Below, piece by piece: positions 43,086-51,429 of a stretch of DNA of 64,000 nucleotides (its first letter is position 1; every line of letters starts with the position of its first letter). The translations under genes were made by a program, and so were the position numbers. A model generated the notes under the pieces. The model had not been told where the DNA came from. It made no database searches and was given only the letters and a program-made list of their open reading frames with translations. This DNA is from Pseudomonas frederiksbergensis (GTDB lineage Bacteria > Pseudomonadota > Gammaproteobacteria > Pseudomonadales > Pseudomonadaceae), in NCBI RefSeq assembly GCF_017114915.1, contig NZ_JAAUOE010000001.1, forward strand, positions 129,283 through 193,282, given 5' to 3'.

Positions 43086-43675
43086 GCCTGGCCGAGGTGC
43101 GGCACTGGGTGTTCGACATGGACGGCACCCTGACCGTCGCTGTGCATGACTTCGCGGCGATCCGCGTGGCGCTGGCGATCCCCGCCGAACACGACATCCT
43201 CACCCATCTCGCGGCGCTGCCGGCCGATGAAGCCGCGGCCAAGCACGCGTGGTTGCTGGAGCATGAGCGGGATCTGGCACTGGGTTCGAAACCGGCGCCG
43301 GGTGCGGTGGAACTGGTGCGTGAGTTGGCCGGGCGCGGTTATCGGCTGGGCATTCTCACGCGCAATGCTCGCGAGCTGGCCCATGTCACGCTGGAGGCCA
43401 TCGGCCTGGCCGACTGCTTTGCGGTGGAGGATGTGCTGGGCCGCGATGAAGCCCCGCCCAAACCGCATCCCGGCGGTTTGCTGAAACTGGCCGAAGCCTG
43501 GAAGGTGCCGGCGAGCGAAATGGTGATGGTCGGTGATTACCGCTTTGATCTGGATTGCGGCCGGGCGGCAGGGACGCGGACAGTGCTGGTGAATCTGCCG
43601 GATAATCCGTGGCCGGAATTGGCCGATTGGCATGCGCGCGATTGCGTGGAGTTGCGGCAGCTGCTTTCGGCTTGA
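43082..43675 (+). CDS. HAD-superfamily hydrolase
   Basis: A 197-residue phosphatase. Motif I is WVFDMDGTLT (nucleophile aspartate), motif II LGILTRNA, motif III lysine KPHPGG and motif IV VMVGDYRFDLDCG. It resembles the phosphoglycolate-phosphatase-like group. Its start overlaps the tesB stop by 4 bp (ATGA), so translation is coupled. Confidence 0.9.
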   Translation: MSLAEVRHWVFDMDGTLTVAVHDFAAIRVALAIPAEHDILTHLAALPADEAAAKHAWLLEHERDLALGSKPAPGAVELVRELAGRGYRLGILTRNARELAHVTLEAIGLADCFAVEDVLGRDEAPPKPHPGGLLKLAEAWKVPASEMVMVGDYRFDLDCGRAAGTRTVLVNLPDNPWPELADWHARDCVELRQLLSA

Positions 43676-43720
43676 GGGATTGGTCGTCTGGTTAACCGCT
43701 ATCGCGGGCACCACAAAAGC

Positions 43721-44680
43721 TCACTGCCCGAACAACGCCTTCTGCCCCTCAGGCGAGGTAAACATCCCGTCTTCATTGTGCCCGACCCCAGGCACTTCAA
43801 TGAGCTGCTGACTCAACCCTTGAGGATGGCGCCGTTTCAGATAATTGAAATAGTTGCGTCCGCGAATCAATCGAGACGCGCCCTGGGCTTTGGCCTCACA
43901 ACTTTTATCCAGCGCCGGATGATTGGGGTCGGTGTCCTGCTGGCCAAGTAAATAAACCACGTCTCGTTTGACGTAGTTTTCTTCGAGTTGCGCGGGCGTT
44001 TGTCCATCGGCATAAGCGGGTAAATCCGCCAGTCCATACTTCCAGCGATTGAAATTCGTACACTTCGCGTGACTGAATGCCACTGGCCGTTGCTCATTGA
44101 AGTAGGCGTACGACGAAGCATTGGCGATCACATAGCGCACCTTCACCCCCTCCGCGTCGAGGGCTGGTTGAGGGTGGCTCAACAAGGCGTAACGCTGAAC
44201 CACCTGAGCGCCGCCGGAGTGACCGGCGATGACGATTTGCTTCACGTCCGGAAACTGTTGCCGATCGCCCAGGCGAGCGACGATTTCGTCGAGCGCCGCG
44301 TAGGAACTCAGCATGAACGGCGCGGTGGACAAGCCGCCCGCCATCCAGTCATTGCCCTGCCAGCGTAAAACGCTGTCGGGTACCGGATGGCTCGCGATGT
44401 CGGTTTCATTGAGAAACTGCGGGGCGAGCACCAACGTGTTTGCGCTTTGCCCGGCCTGCTCGGCGGCGTGCTCGGCGCTCTGGCGATAGGTGTCGGCATT
44501 GCGCAAACGACCGTGGACGATGATCAGCACGCGTTCGATTTTCGCCGGGGTCGGGCCGATGCCCACCGCGATTTCGCCTGCGCTCAACAGCAGGCGCCCG
44601 GAACTGATCGCCTTGACCCCCTGCTCGGCAGCCTGGGTGCTTGTGCAGGTGATCAACAGAGCCAACAACCACTTGTGCAT
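43721..44680 (-). CDS. Exported alpha/beta hydrolase
   Basis: A 319-residue protein with a signal peptide (MHKWLLALLITCTSTQAA) and an alpha/beta-hydrolase fold. The nucleophile elbow is IAGHSGGAQ and the C-terminal histidine lies in GVGHNEDG. No close functional relative was recognised. Its ATG overlaps the stop of the YpfJ-like gene (TAATG), so the two are co-translated. Confidence 0.82.
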   Translation of the reverse strand: MHKWLLALLITCTSTQAAEQGVKAISSGRLLLSAGEIAVGIGPTPAKIERVLIIVHGRLRNADTYRQSAEHAAEQAGQSANTLVLAPQFLNETDIASHPVPDSVLRWQGNDWMAGGLSTAPFMLSSYAALDEIVARLGDRQQFPDVKQIVIAGHSGGAQVVQRYALLSHPQPALDAEGVKVRYVIANASSYAYFNEQRPVAFSHAKCTNFNRWKYGLADLPAYADGQTPAQLEENYVKRDVVYLLGQQDTDPNHPALDKSCEAKAQGASRLIRGRNYFNYLKRRHPQGLSQQLIEVPGVGHNEDGMFTSPEGQKALFGQ

Positions 44681-45573
44681 TACAGATTCTTCGCAGCAAA
44701 GGTATCGCACTGGCCAACCTGGCCTTGTGCAAATCCGGTTTTGAACCAGCGCACCCTTTGCGCTGACGTGCCATGAGTAAACGAGTCCGGCACCACGCGG
44801 CCCTGACCTTGCTGCTGCAAGCGGTCATCACCGATGGCGTTGGCGGCGTTCAAGGCTTCTTCGATGTCACCGGGTTCCAGCCAGTTCAGACGTTTCTGCG
44901 CATTGTTGGCCCAGACCCCGGCCAGGCAATCGGCCTGCAGTTCCTGACGCACCAGCAAACCACCGTCGCCCTCCATTTGCCGGCCCTGCTGCCGAGCGGT
45001 CTGAATCTTCGCCGAAACGCCGAGCAAGGTCTGCACGTGGTGTCCGACTTCGTGAGCGATCACGTAGGCCTGGGCGAAGTCACCCGCGGCAGAAAAGCGC
45101 TGGGACATTTCCTGGAAGAAACTCATGTCCAGATAGACCTTCTGGTCTGCCGGGCAATAGAACGGACCGGTCGCCGACGTCGCCAGGCCGCACGCCGAGT
45201 TCACCTGATTGCTGAACAACACCAGGGTCGGGTCTTTATATTGCCGACCGGCCTGCTGGAAAATATTGCCCCAGGTGTCTTCGGTGTCGCCGAGGATCGA
45301 GCGCACGAATTCGGCCCCTTCATCATTGGCCGGTGGCGCCTTGCGGGTTTGCGTGGTGGCCGGGGTCGATTGCTCGCTCATTTGCCCGGTCAGTTGACCG
45401 AGGATCTGCAACGGGTCCTGGCCGGTGATCCAGCCGATCCCGACGATCAACAGGATCGCCGTCAGGCTCAGGCCCTTGCCGCCACCGAAACGCATCCCTG
45501 CGCCCCCACCGCCGACATCATCGCCACGGGCATCGACCACGTTGTCGCTGCGTCGGCCTTTTTTCCATAGCAT
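44680..45573 (-). CDS. YpfJ-type neutral zinc metallopeptidase
   Basis: A 297-residue DUF353/zinc_peptidase protein. A single N-terminal membrane segment (about 34-50) follows a glycine-rich stretch. The catalytic motif is HEVGHH, with H174, E175 and H178. SACGLATSATGPFYCPADQKVYLD and ADCLAGVWA are family signatures. The peptidase domain is probably periplasmic. Physiological substrate unknown. It forms a two-gene unit with the downstream hydrolase. Confidence 0.9.
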   Translation of the reverse strand: MLWKKGRRSDNVVDARGDDVGGGGAGMRFGGGKGLSLTAILLIVGIGWITGQDPLQILGQLTGQMSEQSTPATTQTRKAPPANDEGAEFVRSILGDTEDTWGNIFQQAGRQYKDPTLVLFSNQVNSACGLATSATGPFYCPADQKVYLDMSFFQEMSQRFSAAGDFAQAYVIAHEVGHHVQTLLGVSAKIQTARQQGRQMEGDGGLLVRQELQADCLAGVWANNAQKRLNWLEPGDIEEALNAANAIGDDRLQQQGQGRVVPDSFTHGTSAQRVRWFKTGFAQGQVGQCDTFAAKNL

Positions 45574-45761
45574 GGGGGCAATCCTCTGTTTGAACCTGGT
45601 GATGAGTGTTGCTGGTGAGCAGGCGTGGCGCCAGTCCGATCGTCCGTCTTTTACCTGGCCCGAAGTGTTTCAGACTGGTATTGAACATGGATCGCCCATC
45701 GAATTCCCTCAGGCGATGATTTTTTATCGATTCGGCGAGGACTTGTCTCACGGGCGACTGA

Positions 45762-47480
45762 TCACGTCCGCTCCGCAGCGGCGATATGCCGTGCAGCGAT
45801 GTAGCCGAAGGTCAGCGCCGGGCCGAGATTGATGCCGCCAGCGGGATAGTGCCCACCCATGATGCTGGCCATGTCGCCGCCCGCCGCGTACAACCCGGCG
45901 ATGGCCTGCCCCGATTCGCCGAGCACCTGGGCATGTTCATTGACCTTGAGCCCGGCAAAGGTGCCGAAGCAGCCAGGCTGGACCTTCACGGCGTAGAACG
46001 GGCCTTGTTCAATCGGCGCGACGCAAGGGTTGGGCTGCTGCAACGCATCTCCCTGTTTGCGGTTGTAGGGCGTCGAACCACGACCGAACAACGGGTCTTC
46101 ACCGTTGCGCGCGTGCCGATTGTATTCCTCCACCGTACTGCGCAAACCGTTCGGGTCGATGCCACAGGCCTTGGCCAATTCCTCGATCGTGTTGCCGGTT
46201 TTCAGATAACCGCTGCGGATAAAGGATGACAACGGCACCGGAAACGGCCGGGAGATTCCCAAGCCATAACGCCGCTGAAAACCATGGTTGCAGATCAGCC
46301 AGGAGGCGACTTCTTCACCCTGTGGTGCGGCGGCGACCATGGCCGTCACGTAGTCGTAGTAGCCGTTGGCTTCGTTGACGAAGCGCTGGCCATTGCTCAG
46401 TACGCCGATGATCCCCGGTTTGCCGCGCTCGATGATGTGCGGGAAGTGGCCGATGCTGCCGTCACTGTACGGCACTTGCGAAACCGGCGCCCAAGCCACG
46501 GGCGATGCCATGTCGGTGTTGACCCGCGCACCGGCGCTTTCGCCCAACCGCAAACCATCACCTGCGACGCCCAGAGGTGGCAGCGCCAGGTGTTCATGGC
46601 CGGTCGGTGTGCGAGGGAACAGCGCCTTGCGCCGTTCGATGTCATTGGCAAACCCACCGGCGGCGAGTACCACGGCCTTGCGTGCATGGAGGCGGAGTTT
46701 GCCTTTGGCGGTGCTGACTACCGCGCCTCGCACCTGATCGCCTTCGCGAAGCAACTCGGTCACCGGCGCCGATTCCCAGAGCAATACACCCAGGTCTTCG
46801 GCGGACTTTGCCAGCCGGGCGATCAGCGCAACACCGTTGACCAGTTGCATCGCCCGGCCATGAACCGCGAGGTCGAACAAGTGCCGGGTGAAGCGCCGGG
46901 TCACGTGCCACGCTGCGGGCAAAGAGCGGGTCAGGTTGAGAAATGCGCTCAGGTCCGCACCTGCCATGATCGGCATGCCCATGAACGAAGTTTCCCGCAT
47001 GGTTCTGCGAAGACGCTTGAGTAGCTTGCCGACTTTTCGCCCGTCATAAGGCGCAGCGATCACCGAACGTCCGCCGGTACCGGCGCCTGGTGTGTCGCCA
47101 TGAATGTCGGCAATGGCGTTGCCGTCGGCGAATTGCAGGGAGGTGTGCTGCTCGAAGAACGCGACCATTTGCGGGCCGTTTTCGAGGAACGCGTCGATCA
47201 TCGCCGGATCGTAGCGCTCGCCCAGTTCGTGCTTGAGGTAAGTGCGCGGTTGTTCGACGTCTTCGACGATGCCGGCGCGACGCGCCAGGGCATTGCACGG
47301 CACCCAGGCCCAGCCGCCGGACCAGGCCGTGGCACCGCCAAATACCGGGTCTTTCTCGACCACGATCACTTTCAAGCCATGCCAGGCCGCGGTGACGGCT
47401 GCGGACAATCCGGCCGCGCCGGAGCCGACAATCAGCACATCGCATTCGATGTCCGCAAGGGGGTGAGATTCGGCAGGCAT
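45762..47480 (-). CDS. KstD/fumarate-reductase-like FAD-dependent oxidoreductase
   Basis: A 572-residue flavoprotein. The FAD motif VGSGAAGLSAAV is at about residues 16-27 and the FAD_binding_2 C terminus MGGHYPAGGINLGPALTFGYIAA closes it. It resembles 3-ketosteroid-1-dehydrogenases, and also tetrahydroxycyclohexane or quinate-type flavin dehydrogenases. It is divergent from the IclR gene, 172 bp away, and is probably controlled by it. The exact substrate is unknown; a role in the aromatic/hydroaromatic block is inferred from context. Confidence 0.83.
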   Translation of the reverse strand: MPAESHPLADIECDVLIVGSGAAGLSAAVTAAWHGLKVIVVEKDPVFGGATAWSGGWAWVPCNALARRAGIVEDVEQPRTYLKHELGERYDPAMIDAFLENGPQMVAFFEQHTSLQFADGNAIADIHGDTPGAGTGGRSVIAAPYDGRKVGKLLKRLRRTMRETSFMGMPIMAGADLSAFLNLTRSLPAAWHVTRRFTRHLFDLAVHGRAMQLVNGVALIARLAKSAEDLGVLLWESAPVTELLREGDQVRGAVVSTAKGKLRLHARKAVVLAAGGFANDIERRKALFPRTPTGHEHLALPPLGVAGDGLRLGESAGARVNTDMASPVAWAPVSQVPYSDGSIGHFPHIIERGKPGIIGVLSNGQRFVNEANGYYDYVTAMVAAAPQGEEVASWLICNHGFQRRYGLGISRPFPVPLSSFIRSGYLKTGNTIEELAKACGIDPNGLRSTVEEYNRHARNGEDPLFGRGSTPYNRKQGDALQQPNPCVAPIEQGPFYAVKVQPGCFGTFAGLKVNEHAQVLGESGQAIAGLYAAGGDMASIMGGHYPAGGINLGPALTFGYIAARHIAAAERT

Positions 47481-47504
47481 CGTCTAAAAGCTCCGGTTTG
47501 TTTT

Positions 47505-47519
47505 TGGAATTTGATTCCA
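47505..47519. promoter_or_regulatory. Perfect palindrome upstream of the flavoprotein gene (candidate IclR site)
   Basis: TGGAAT-TTG-ATTCCA, a perfect 6-bp inverted repeat, 25 bp before the flavoprotein start. The core resembles the sites at 47588 and 48485. Inference. Confidence 0.5.
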
Positions 47520-47587
47520 GAAAATATAAAGACTTGATTGGCCTCGGCAACCATTCACGGTGTAAAGAGGGCGGTTATCGGACAACG

Positions 47588-47598
47588 GGTTCCAGATT
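47588..47598. promoter_or_regulatory. Shared motif upstream of iclR-type gene (candidate IclR site)
   Basis: GGTTCCAGATT, whose exact reverse complement AATCTGGAACC occurs at 48485-48495 before the dehydrogenase operon. Both lie in regulatory gaps flanking the IclR gene. Inference. Confidence 0.45.
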
Positions 47599-47652
47599 TC
47601 GCATTACGCGGTTTGTCTTCTAGAATCGGCAAAATTTCAGGTGGAGCCTTCC

Positions 47653-48429
47653 ATGGCCGGCAGTCAGATCGAACGTGTTTTCAGCGTGCTGGAAAGCCTC
47701 ACCAGTGACCCTCGCGGCCTGCCGATGCAGACGCTGGCGGAGCAACTGGACATCCCCAAAAGTGCGACTCACCGGCTGCTCGCCGAGCTGGTTCGGCTGG
47801 GTTACGTGCGGCAGAATCCGGAGAACCTGCGCTATCACCTGTCGACCAAACTGGTGGCGATGGGTTTCCGTTACCTGTCGAGCAGCGGCGCCGATATCGT
47901 GCAGCCGGTGCTGGATCGCCTGGCCGAGGAAACCGGTGAGCTGGTGCGCCTTGGGGTGATTGAGGGCGAGCGACAGATCTGGATCGCCAAGTCGCAAGGC
48001 GCCCGCTCGGGGCTGCGTTACGACCCGGACATGGGCCGTGATGCGCCGTTGTTCTACACCGCCTCGGGCCACGCATGGCTGGCGTGCATGAGCGATGCCG
48101 AAGCGTTGTCGCTGGTGGAGCGTCAGGGGAGCGAACGGCCGAAAGACCTGGGGCCGAACGCGCCGCGTTCCAACATTGAGTTACTGGAACGCCTGCGTCT
48201 GGCGCGCGAGCAGGGGTACGCCTGGGTCGAAGAGAGTTCTGCCGTGGGCACCTCGGCGATTGCGGCGGTGGTGCGCCACCCCGGCGATGGTCGAGTGATC
48301 GGTGTGCTGAGCATTGCCGGGCCAAGCGCACGGATGCCGGGGGCGCGGTTGCATGAGTTGGCGCCGCTGTTGCTGAAGTTTACCGAAGAGCTGTCCGACG
48401 CGAGTCTGGCTTCTGAGTTGTTCAGCTGA
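47653..48429 (+). CDS. IclR-family transcriptional regulator
   Basis: A 258-residue regulator. The N-terminal winged HTH (about 5-65; QIERVFSVLESLTSDPRGLPMQTLAEQL) is followed by a GAF-like IclR effector domain (about 75-250) with SGHAWLACMS and GTSAIAAVVRH. It is divergent from the flavoprotein and followed by the Idh/MocA operon, so it likely controls both. ATG 47653 is preferred to 47641. Confidence 0.92.
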   Translation: MAGSQIERVFSVLESLTSDPRGLPMQTLAEQLDIPKSATHRLLAELVRLGYVRQNPENLRYHLSTKLVAMGFRYLSSSGADIVQPVLDRLAEETGELVRLGVIEGERQIWIAKSQGARSGLRYDPDMGRDAPLFYTASGHAWLACMSDAEALSLVERQGSERPKDLGPNAPRSNIELLERLRLAREQGYAWVEESSAVGTSAIAAVVRHPGDGRVIGVLSIAGPSARMPGARLHELAPLLLKFTEELSDASLASELFS

Positions 48430-48484
48430 CGCTTTAAAAGATCGTGTGCGCTGTTCGCACACTTTTTCGGTTCGCTTGTGTAAG

Positions 48485-48530
48485 AATCTGGAACCAGGTT
48501 CTAAATTATTGGAATTCATCCTTCCAACAA
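48485..48530. promoter_or_regulatory. Palindromic sites before the dehydrogenase operon
   Basis: AATCTGGAACC (48485-48495) reads as part of GGAACCAGGTTC, and TTATTGGAATTCATCCTTCCA carries a second TGGAA/TTCCA inverted pair 20 bp on. These resemble the IclR-linked sites at 47505 and 47588. Inference. Confidence 0.45.
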
Positions 48531-48551
48531 TAATCACAAGAGGACCGCACC

Positions 48552-49607
48552 ATGACTTCGCCCCTTCGCATCGCCCTGATCGGTGCCGGCAACATGGGCC
48601 AGCAGCATTACCAGCATCTGAAAACCCTGGCGCAAGCGACGTTGTGTGCGGTCGCCGATCCTGGCCCACAAGCGGCAGGCCTCGCGGCCGAATGGGGCGT
48701 GGGGTATTTTGCCGATCACCGTCAGATGCTGGAGCAGGCGAAGCCAGACGCAGTGATCGTCGCCAACCCGAACACGCTCCATGTCAGCACTGCGCTCGAT
48801 TGCCTCGCCGTCGGCGTGCCGGTGCTGCTGGAAAAACCGGTCGGGGTGCACCTGGATGAAGCGCGCGAACTGGTGGCCGCCTCGAAAGCCACTGGTGTTC
48901 CCGTGCTGGTCGGCCATCACCGCCGGCACAATCCGTTGATCGTCCGTGCCCATGAACTGGTGCAGGGCGGTGCTTTGGGTCAACTGACGACGGTGACGGC
49001 ACTTTGGCAGTTGCGCAAACCTGACAGCTATTTCGAAACGCCGTGGCGCCGCGAGCCCGGTGCGGGGATGTTGCTGACCAACCTGATTCACGACCTCGAT
49101 CTGCTGCGGCACTTGTGCGGCGAAGTGCGTCAGGTTCAGGCGATCACCAGCAATGCGGTGCGCCGGTTTGCCAACGAAGATTGCGCGGCGGTGTTACTGC
49201 AATTCGACAATGGCGCACTGGGCAGCCTGACCGGGTCCGATGCTGTCGCAGCGCCGTGGAGCTGGGAGCTGGATTCCGGGGAGAACCCGGTCTATTCGCG
49301 CCAGGCCGATCAGCCGTGTTACCTGCTGGCCGGGACGGGCGGTGCGCTGAGCATTCCGCAGCTCAAGCGCTGGCACTACGCCGACGTCGATGGAGGATGG
49401 CATCAACCATTGCTGGCGGTGCAGGAACGCTTCAGCGCCGATGAAGCGTTGCGTTTGCAGTTGCAGCATTTCGTGCGTGTTGCGCGCCGGGAAGTCGAAC
49501 CCTTGGTGAGCGCTGCCGATGCTGCGCGGACCCTGGCGCTGGTTGAAGCGATTCGCGAGGCCGCTGAAACCGGTCGCGCCTGCACCCCGATGTTGATCGA
49601 GGAATGA
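48552..49607 (+). CDS. Gfo/Idh/MocA-family oxidoreductase
   Basis: A 351-residue NAD(P)-dependent dehydrogenase. The Rossmann motif IALIGAGNMGQQH is at residues 6-18, the catalytic EKPVG loop near 95, and the C-terminal GFO_IDH_MocA_C domain from about 125. Substrates in the family are sugars, inositols and cyclic polyols. It overlaps the downstream isomerase and forms an operon with it and an EamA transporter. Confidence 0.9.
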   Translation: MTSPLRIALIGAGNMGQQHYQHLKTLAQATLCAVADPGPQAAGLAAEWGVGYFADHRQMLEQAKPDAVIVANPNTLHVSTALDCLAVGVPVLLEKPVGVHLDEARELVAASKATGVPVLVGHHRRHNPLIVRAHELVQGGALGQLTTVTALWQLRKPDSYFETPWRREPGAGMLLTNLIHDLDLLRHLCGEVRQVQAITSNAVRRFANEDCAAVLLQFDNGALGSLTGSDAVAAPWSWELDSGENPVYSRQADQPCYLLAGTGGALSIPQLKRWHYADVDGGWHQPLLAVQERFSADEALRLQLQHFVRVARREVEPLVSAADAARTLALVEAIREAAETGRACTPMLIEE

Positions 49608-49609
49608 AT

Positions 49610-50425
49610 ATGAGTGAGCGGATCTTTTCCCTGGCCAGCCTGACCGTGCTGGAATTGTCTCCGCCGGAGATGGTGGACGTTGCGGCGCGTGCCGGTTACA
49701 GCCATGTCGGACTACGCCTTGAACCTGCGACCCCCGAAGAACATCACTTTGCGCTGGTAGCCGATGTCGGTCTGCGGCGTGAGACGCTGGCGCGGCTGCG
49801 CGACACCGGCATTCGTGTGTTGGATGTTGAAATCCTGCGTCTTAAACCGCAAACCGTCGTCGCCGACTTCGAAAAGATTCTGGCGGTCGGAGCGGAGTTT
49901 GGTGCCAGTGAATTGCTGGTGGCCGGTAACGATTCTGACGAGCAGCGACTCACCGAGAACTTCGCCCGATTGTGCGATCTGGCGGCACCTTACGGGTTGC
50001 ATCCGCACCTGGAGTTCATGCCGTGGACCGATGCGCGCAATCTCGAACAAGCGGTGCGCATCGTCGAAAACGCTGACCGTGAAAACGGCGCGGTGTTGGT
50101 GGACGCATTCCATTTCGACCGATCGGGTTCGCGGCTGGAAGACCTGGCCAAAGTTGCCCCGTCACGGTTACGGTACACACAGTTATGCGATGTCGCGGGG
50201 CCACGGTCGACGGACATGGCGGAGATTTTGCGTCAGGCGCGTAACGAGCGGCGTTTTCCGGGTGATGGCGATTGTGATCTGGCGGGGTTGTTGCAGTGTT
50301 TGCCGACCGATATCGCGTTAAGCCTGGAGATTCCCACCGTGAAGCTGCTGGAGCAGGGCGTGAGCGGGTTGCAGCGGGCGCAGATGGCATTGGATAAGAC
50401 CCGGGAATTGTTGGCGCGGCGCTAA
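49610..50425 (+). CDS. TIM-barrel sugar phosphate isomerase/epimerase
   Basis: A 271-residue AP_endonuc_2 (xylose-isomerase-like) barrel. Metal-site carboxylates/histidines fit HLEFMPW, VDAFHFDRSG and SLEIPTV. ATG 49610 has GAGGA 7 bp upstream; ATG 49604 sits too close to it. Like the QuiC barrel next door it could dehydrate or isomerise a cyclic polyol. Reaction unknown. Confidence 0.87.
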   Translation: MSERIFSLASLTVLELSPPEMVDVAARAGYSHVGLRLEPATPEEHHFALVADVGLRRETLARLRDTGIRVLDVEILRLKPQTVVADFEKILAVGAEFGASELLVAGNDSDEQRLTENFARLCDLAAPYGLHPHLEFMPWTDARNLEQAVRIVENADRENGAVLVDAFHFDRSGSRLEDLAKVAPSRLRYTQLCDVAGPRSTDMAEILRQARNERRFPGDGDCDLAGLLQCLPTDIALSLEIPTVKLLEQGVSGLQRAQMALDKTRELLARR

Positions 50426-50485
50426 GCGGTGCTGCGCACCAATCGCGGGCAAGCCTTTGACTTTCGATGTAAAAAAGGATCGCTA

Positions 50486-51364
50486 ATGACCGTCAGCACC
50501 CCGCTCTCCGGCGTTAACCAACCCTTCAAAGGGATTCTACTGATCGTCGTCGCGACCTTCCTGTTTTCCAGTCACGACGCTTTGTCGAAATATCTATCGG
50601 GGCTCTATCCGATCGTCATGGTGGTCTGGGCGCGCTATGTGGTTCACACCTTGCTGATGGCCGGGATTTTCCTGCCGCAATCCGGGCTGCGAGTCCTGCG
50701 TACCAAACGGCCGTTGCTGCAGTTGCTGAGGGCGTTGTGCCTGTTGGGCACCAGTTTGTTTTTCACCACCGGTTTGCAGTACATCCCGCTGGCCGAAGCC
50801 ACGGCAGTCAACTTTCTCGCCCCGGTTCTGGTCACCGCGCTGTCGGTGCCACTGCTGCGTGAGCGGGTCACCCGCGGCCAATGGGTCGCGGTGATTTGCG
50901 GATTTATCGGCGTATTGATCATCGTCCACCCCGGCGGTGATCTGTTCACGCCAGCGGTCTTACTGCCGCTCTGCTCGGCGCTGTTTTTCTGCTTCTATCA
51001 ATTACTCACCCGCAAGCTCAGTGAAGTCGACAGCCCGACCACCAGCAACTTCTTCGCCGGCCTGTGTAACACCCTAGTGATGAGCGCGCTGGTGCCGTTC
51101 TTCTGGCAAGTGCCAAGCCTTGGGCATGGATTGATGATGGTTGCACTGGGCGCCTGCGGGATGACGGCGCACCTGTTTCTGACCCAGGCGTTCCGCCACG
51201 CCGCCCCCGCGCTGCTGGCGCCGTTCGGCTATTGCCAGATTGTCTTTGCCGGATTGCTGGGCTGGTTGCTGTTTTCTCACACGCCGACCCTGACCACGGT
51301 GGTCGGGATCGCCGTGATTTGCTGCAGCGGGTTGGCGGCGGCGTGGCAACAGAGTCGTCGGTAG
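50486..51364 (+). CDS. EamA/DMT transporter
   Basis: A 292-residue ten-helix transporter with two EamA repeats (GILLIVVATFLFSSHDALSKYLSGLYP at the N terminus). ATG 50486 has AAAAAGGATCG upstream. It follows the Idh/MocA and isomerase genes by 60 bp and is the likely third gene of that operon. Confidence 0.88.
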   Translation: MTVSTPLSGVNQPFKGILLIVVATFLFSSHDALSKYLSGLYPIVMVVWARYVVHTLLMAGIFLPQSGLRVLRTKRPLLQLLRALCLLGTSLFFTTGLQYIPLAEATAVNFLAPVLVTALSVPLLRERVTRGQWVAVICGFIGVLIIVHPGGDLFTPAVLLPLCSALFFCFYQLLTRKLSEVDSPTTSNFFAGLCNTLVMSALVPFFWQVPSLGHGLMMVALGACGMTAHLFLTQAFRHAAPALLAPFGYCQIVFAGLLGWLLFSHTPTLTTVVGIAVICCSGLAAAWQQSRR

Positions 51365-51429
51365 GAAGGTGCTGTCGGCAGGAAGCTGCTAAGGCAGGCC
51401 TGGAATCAGGCCTGCCGGGGGAGGAAGTT

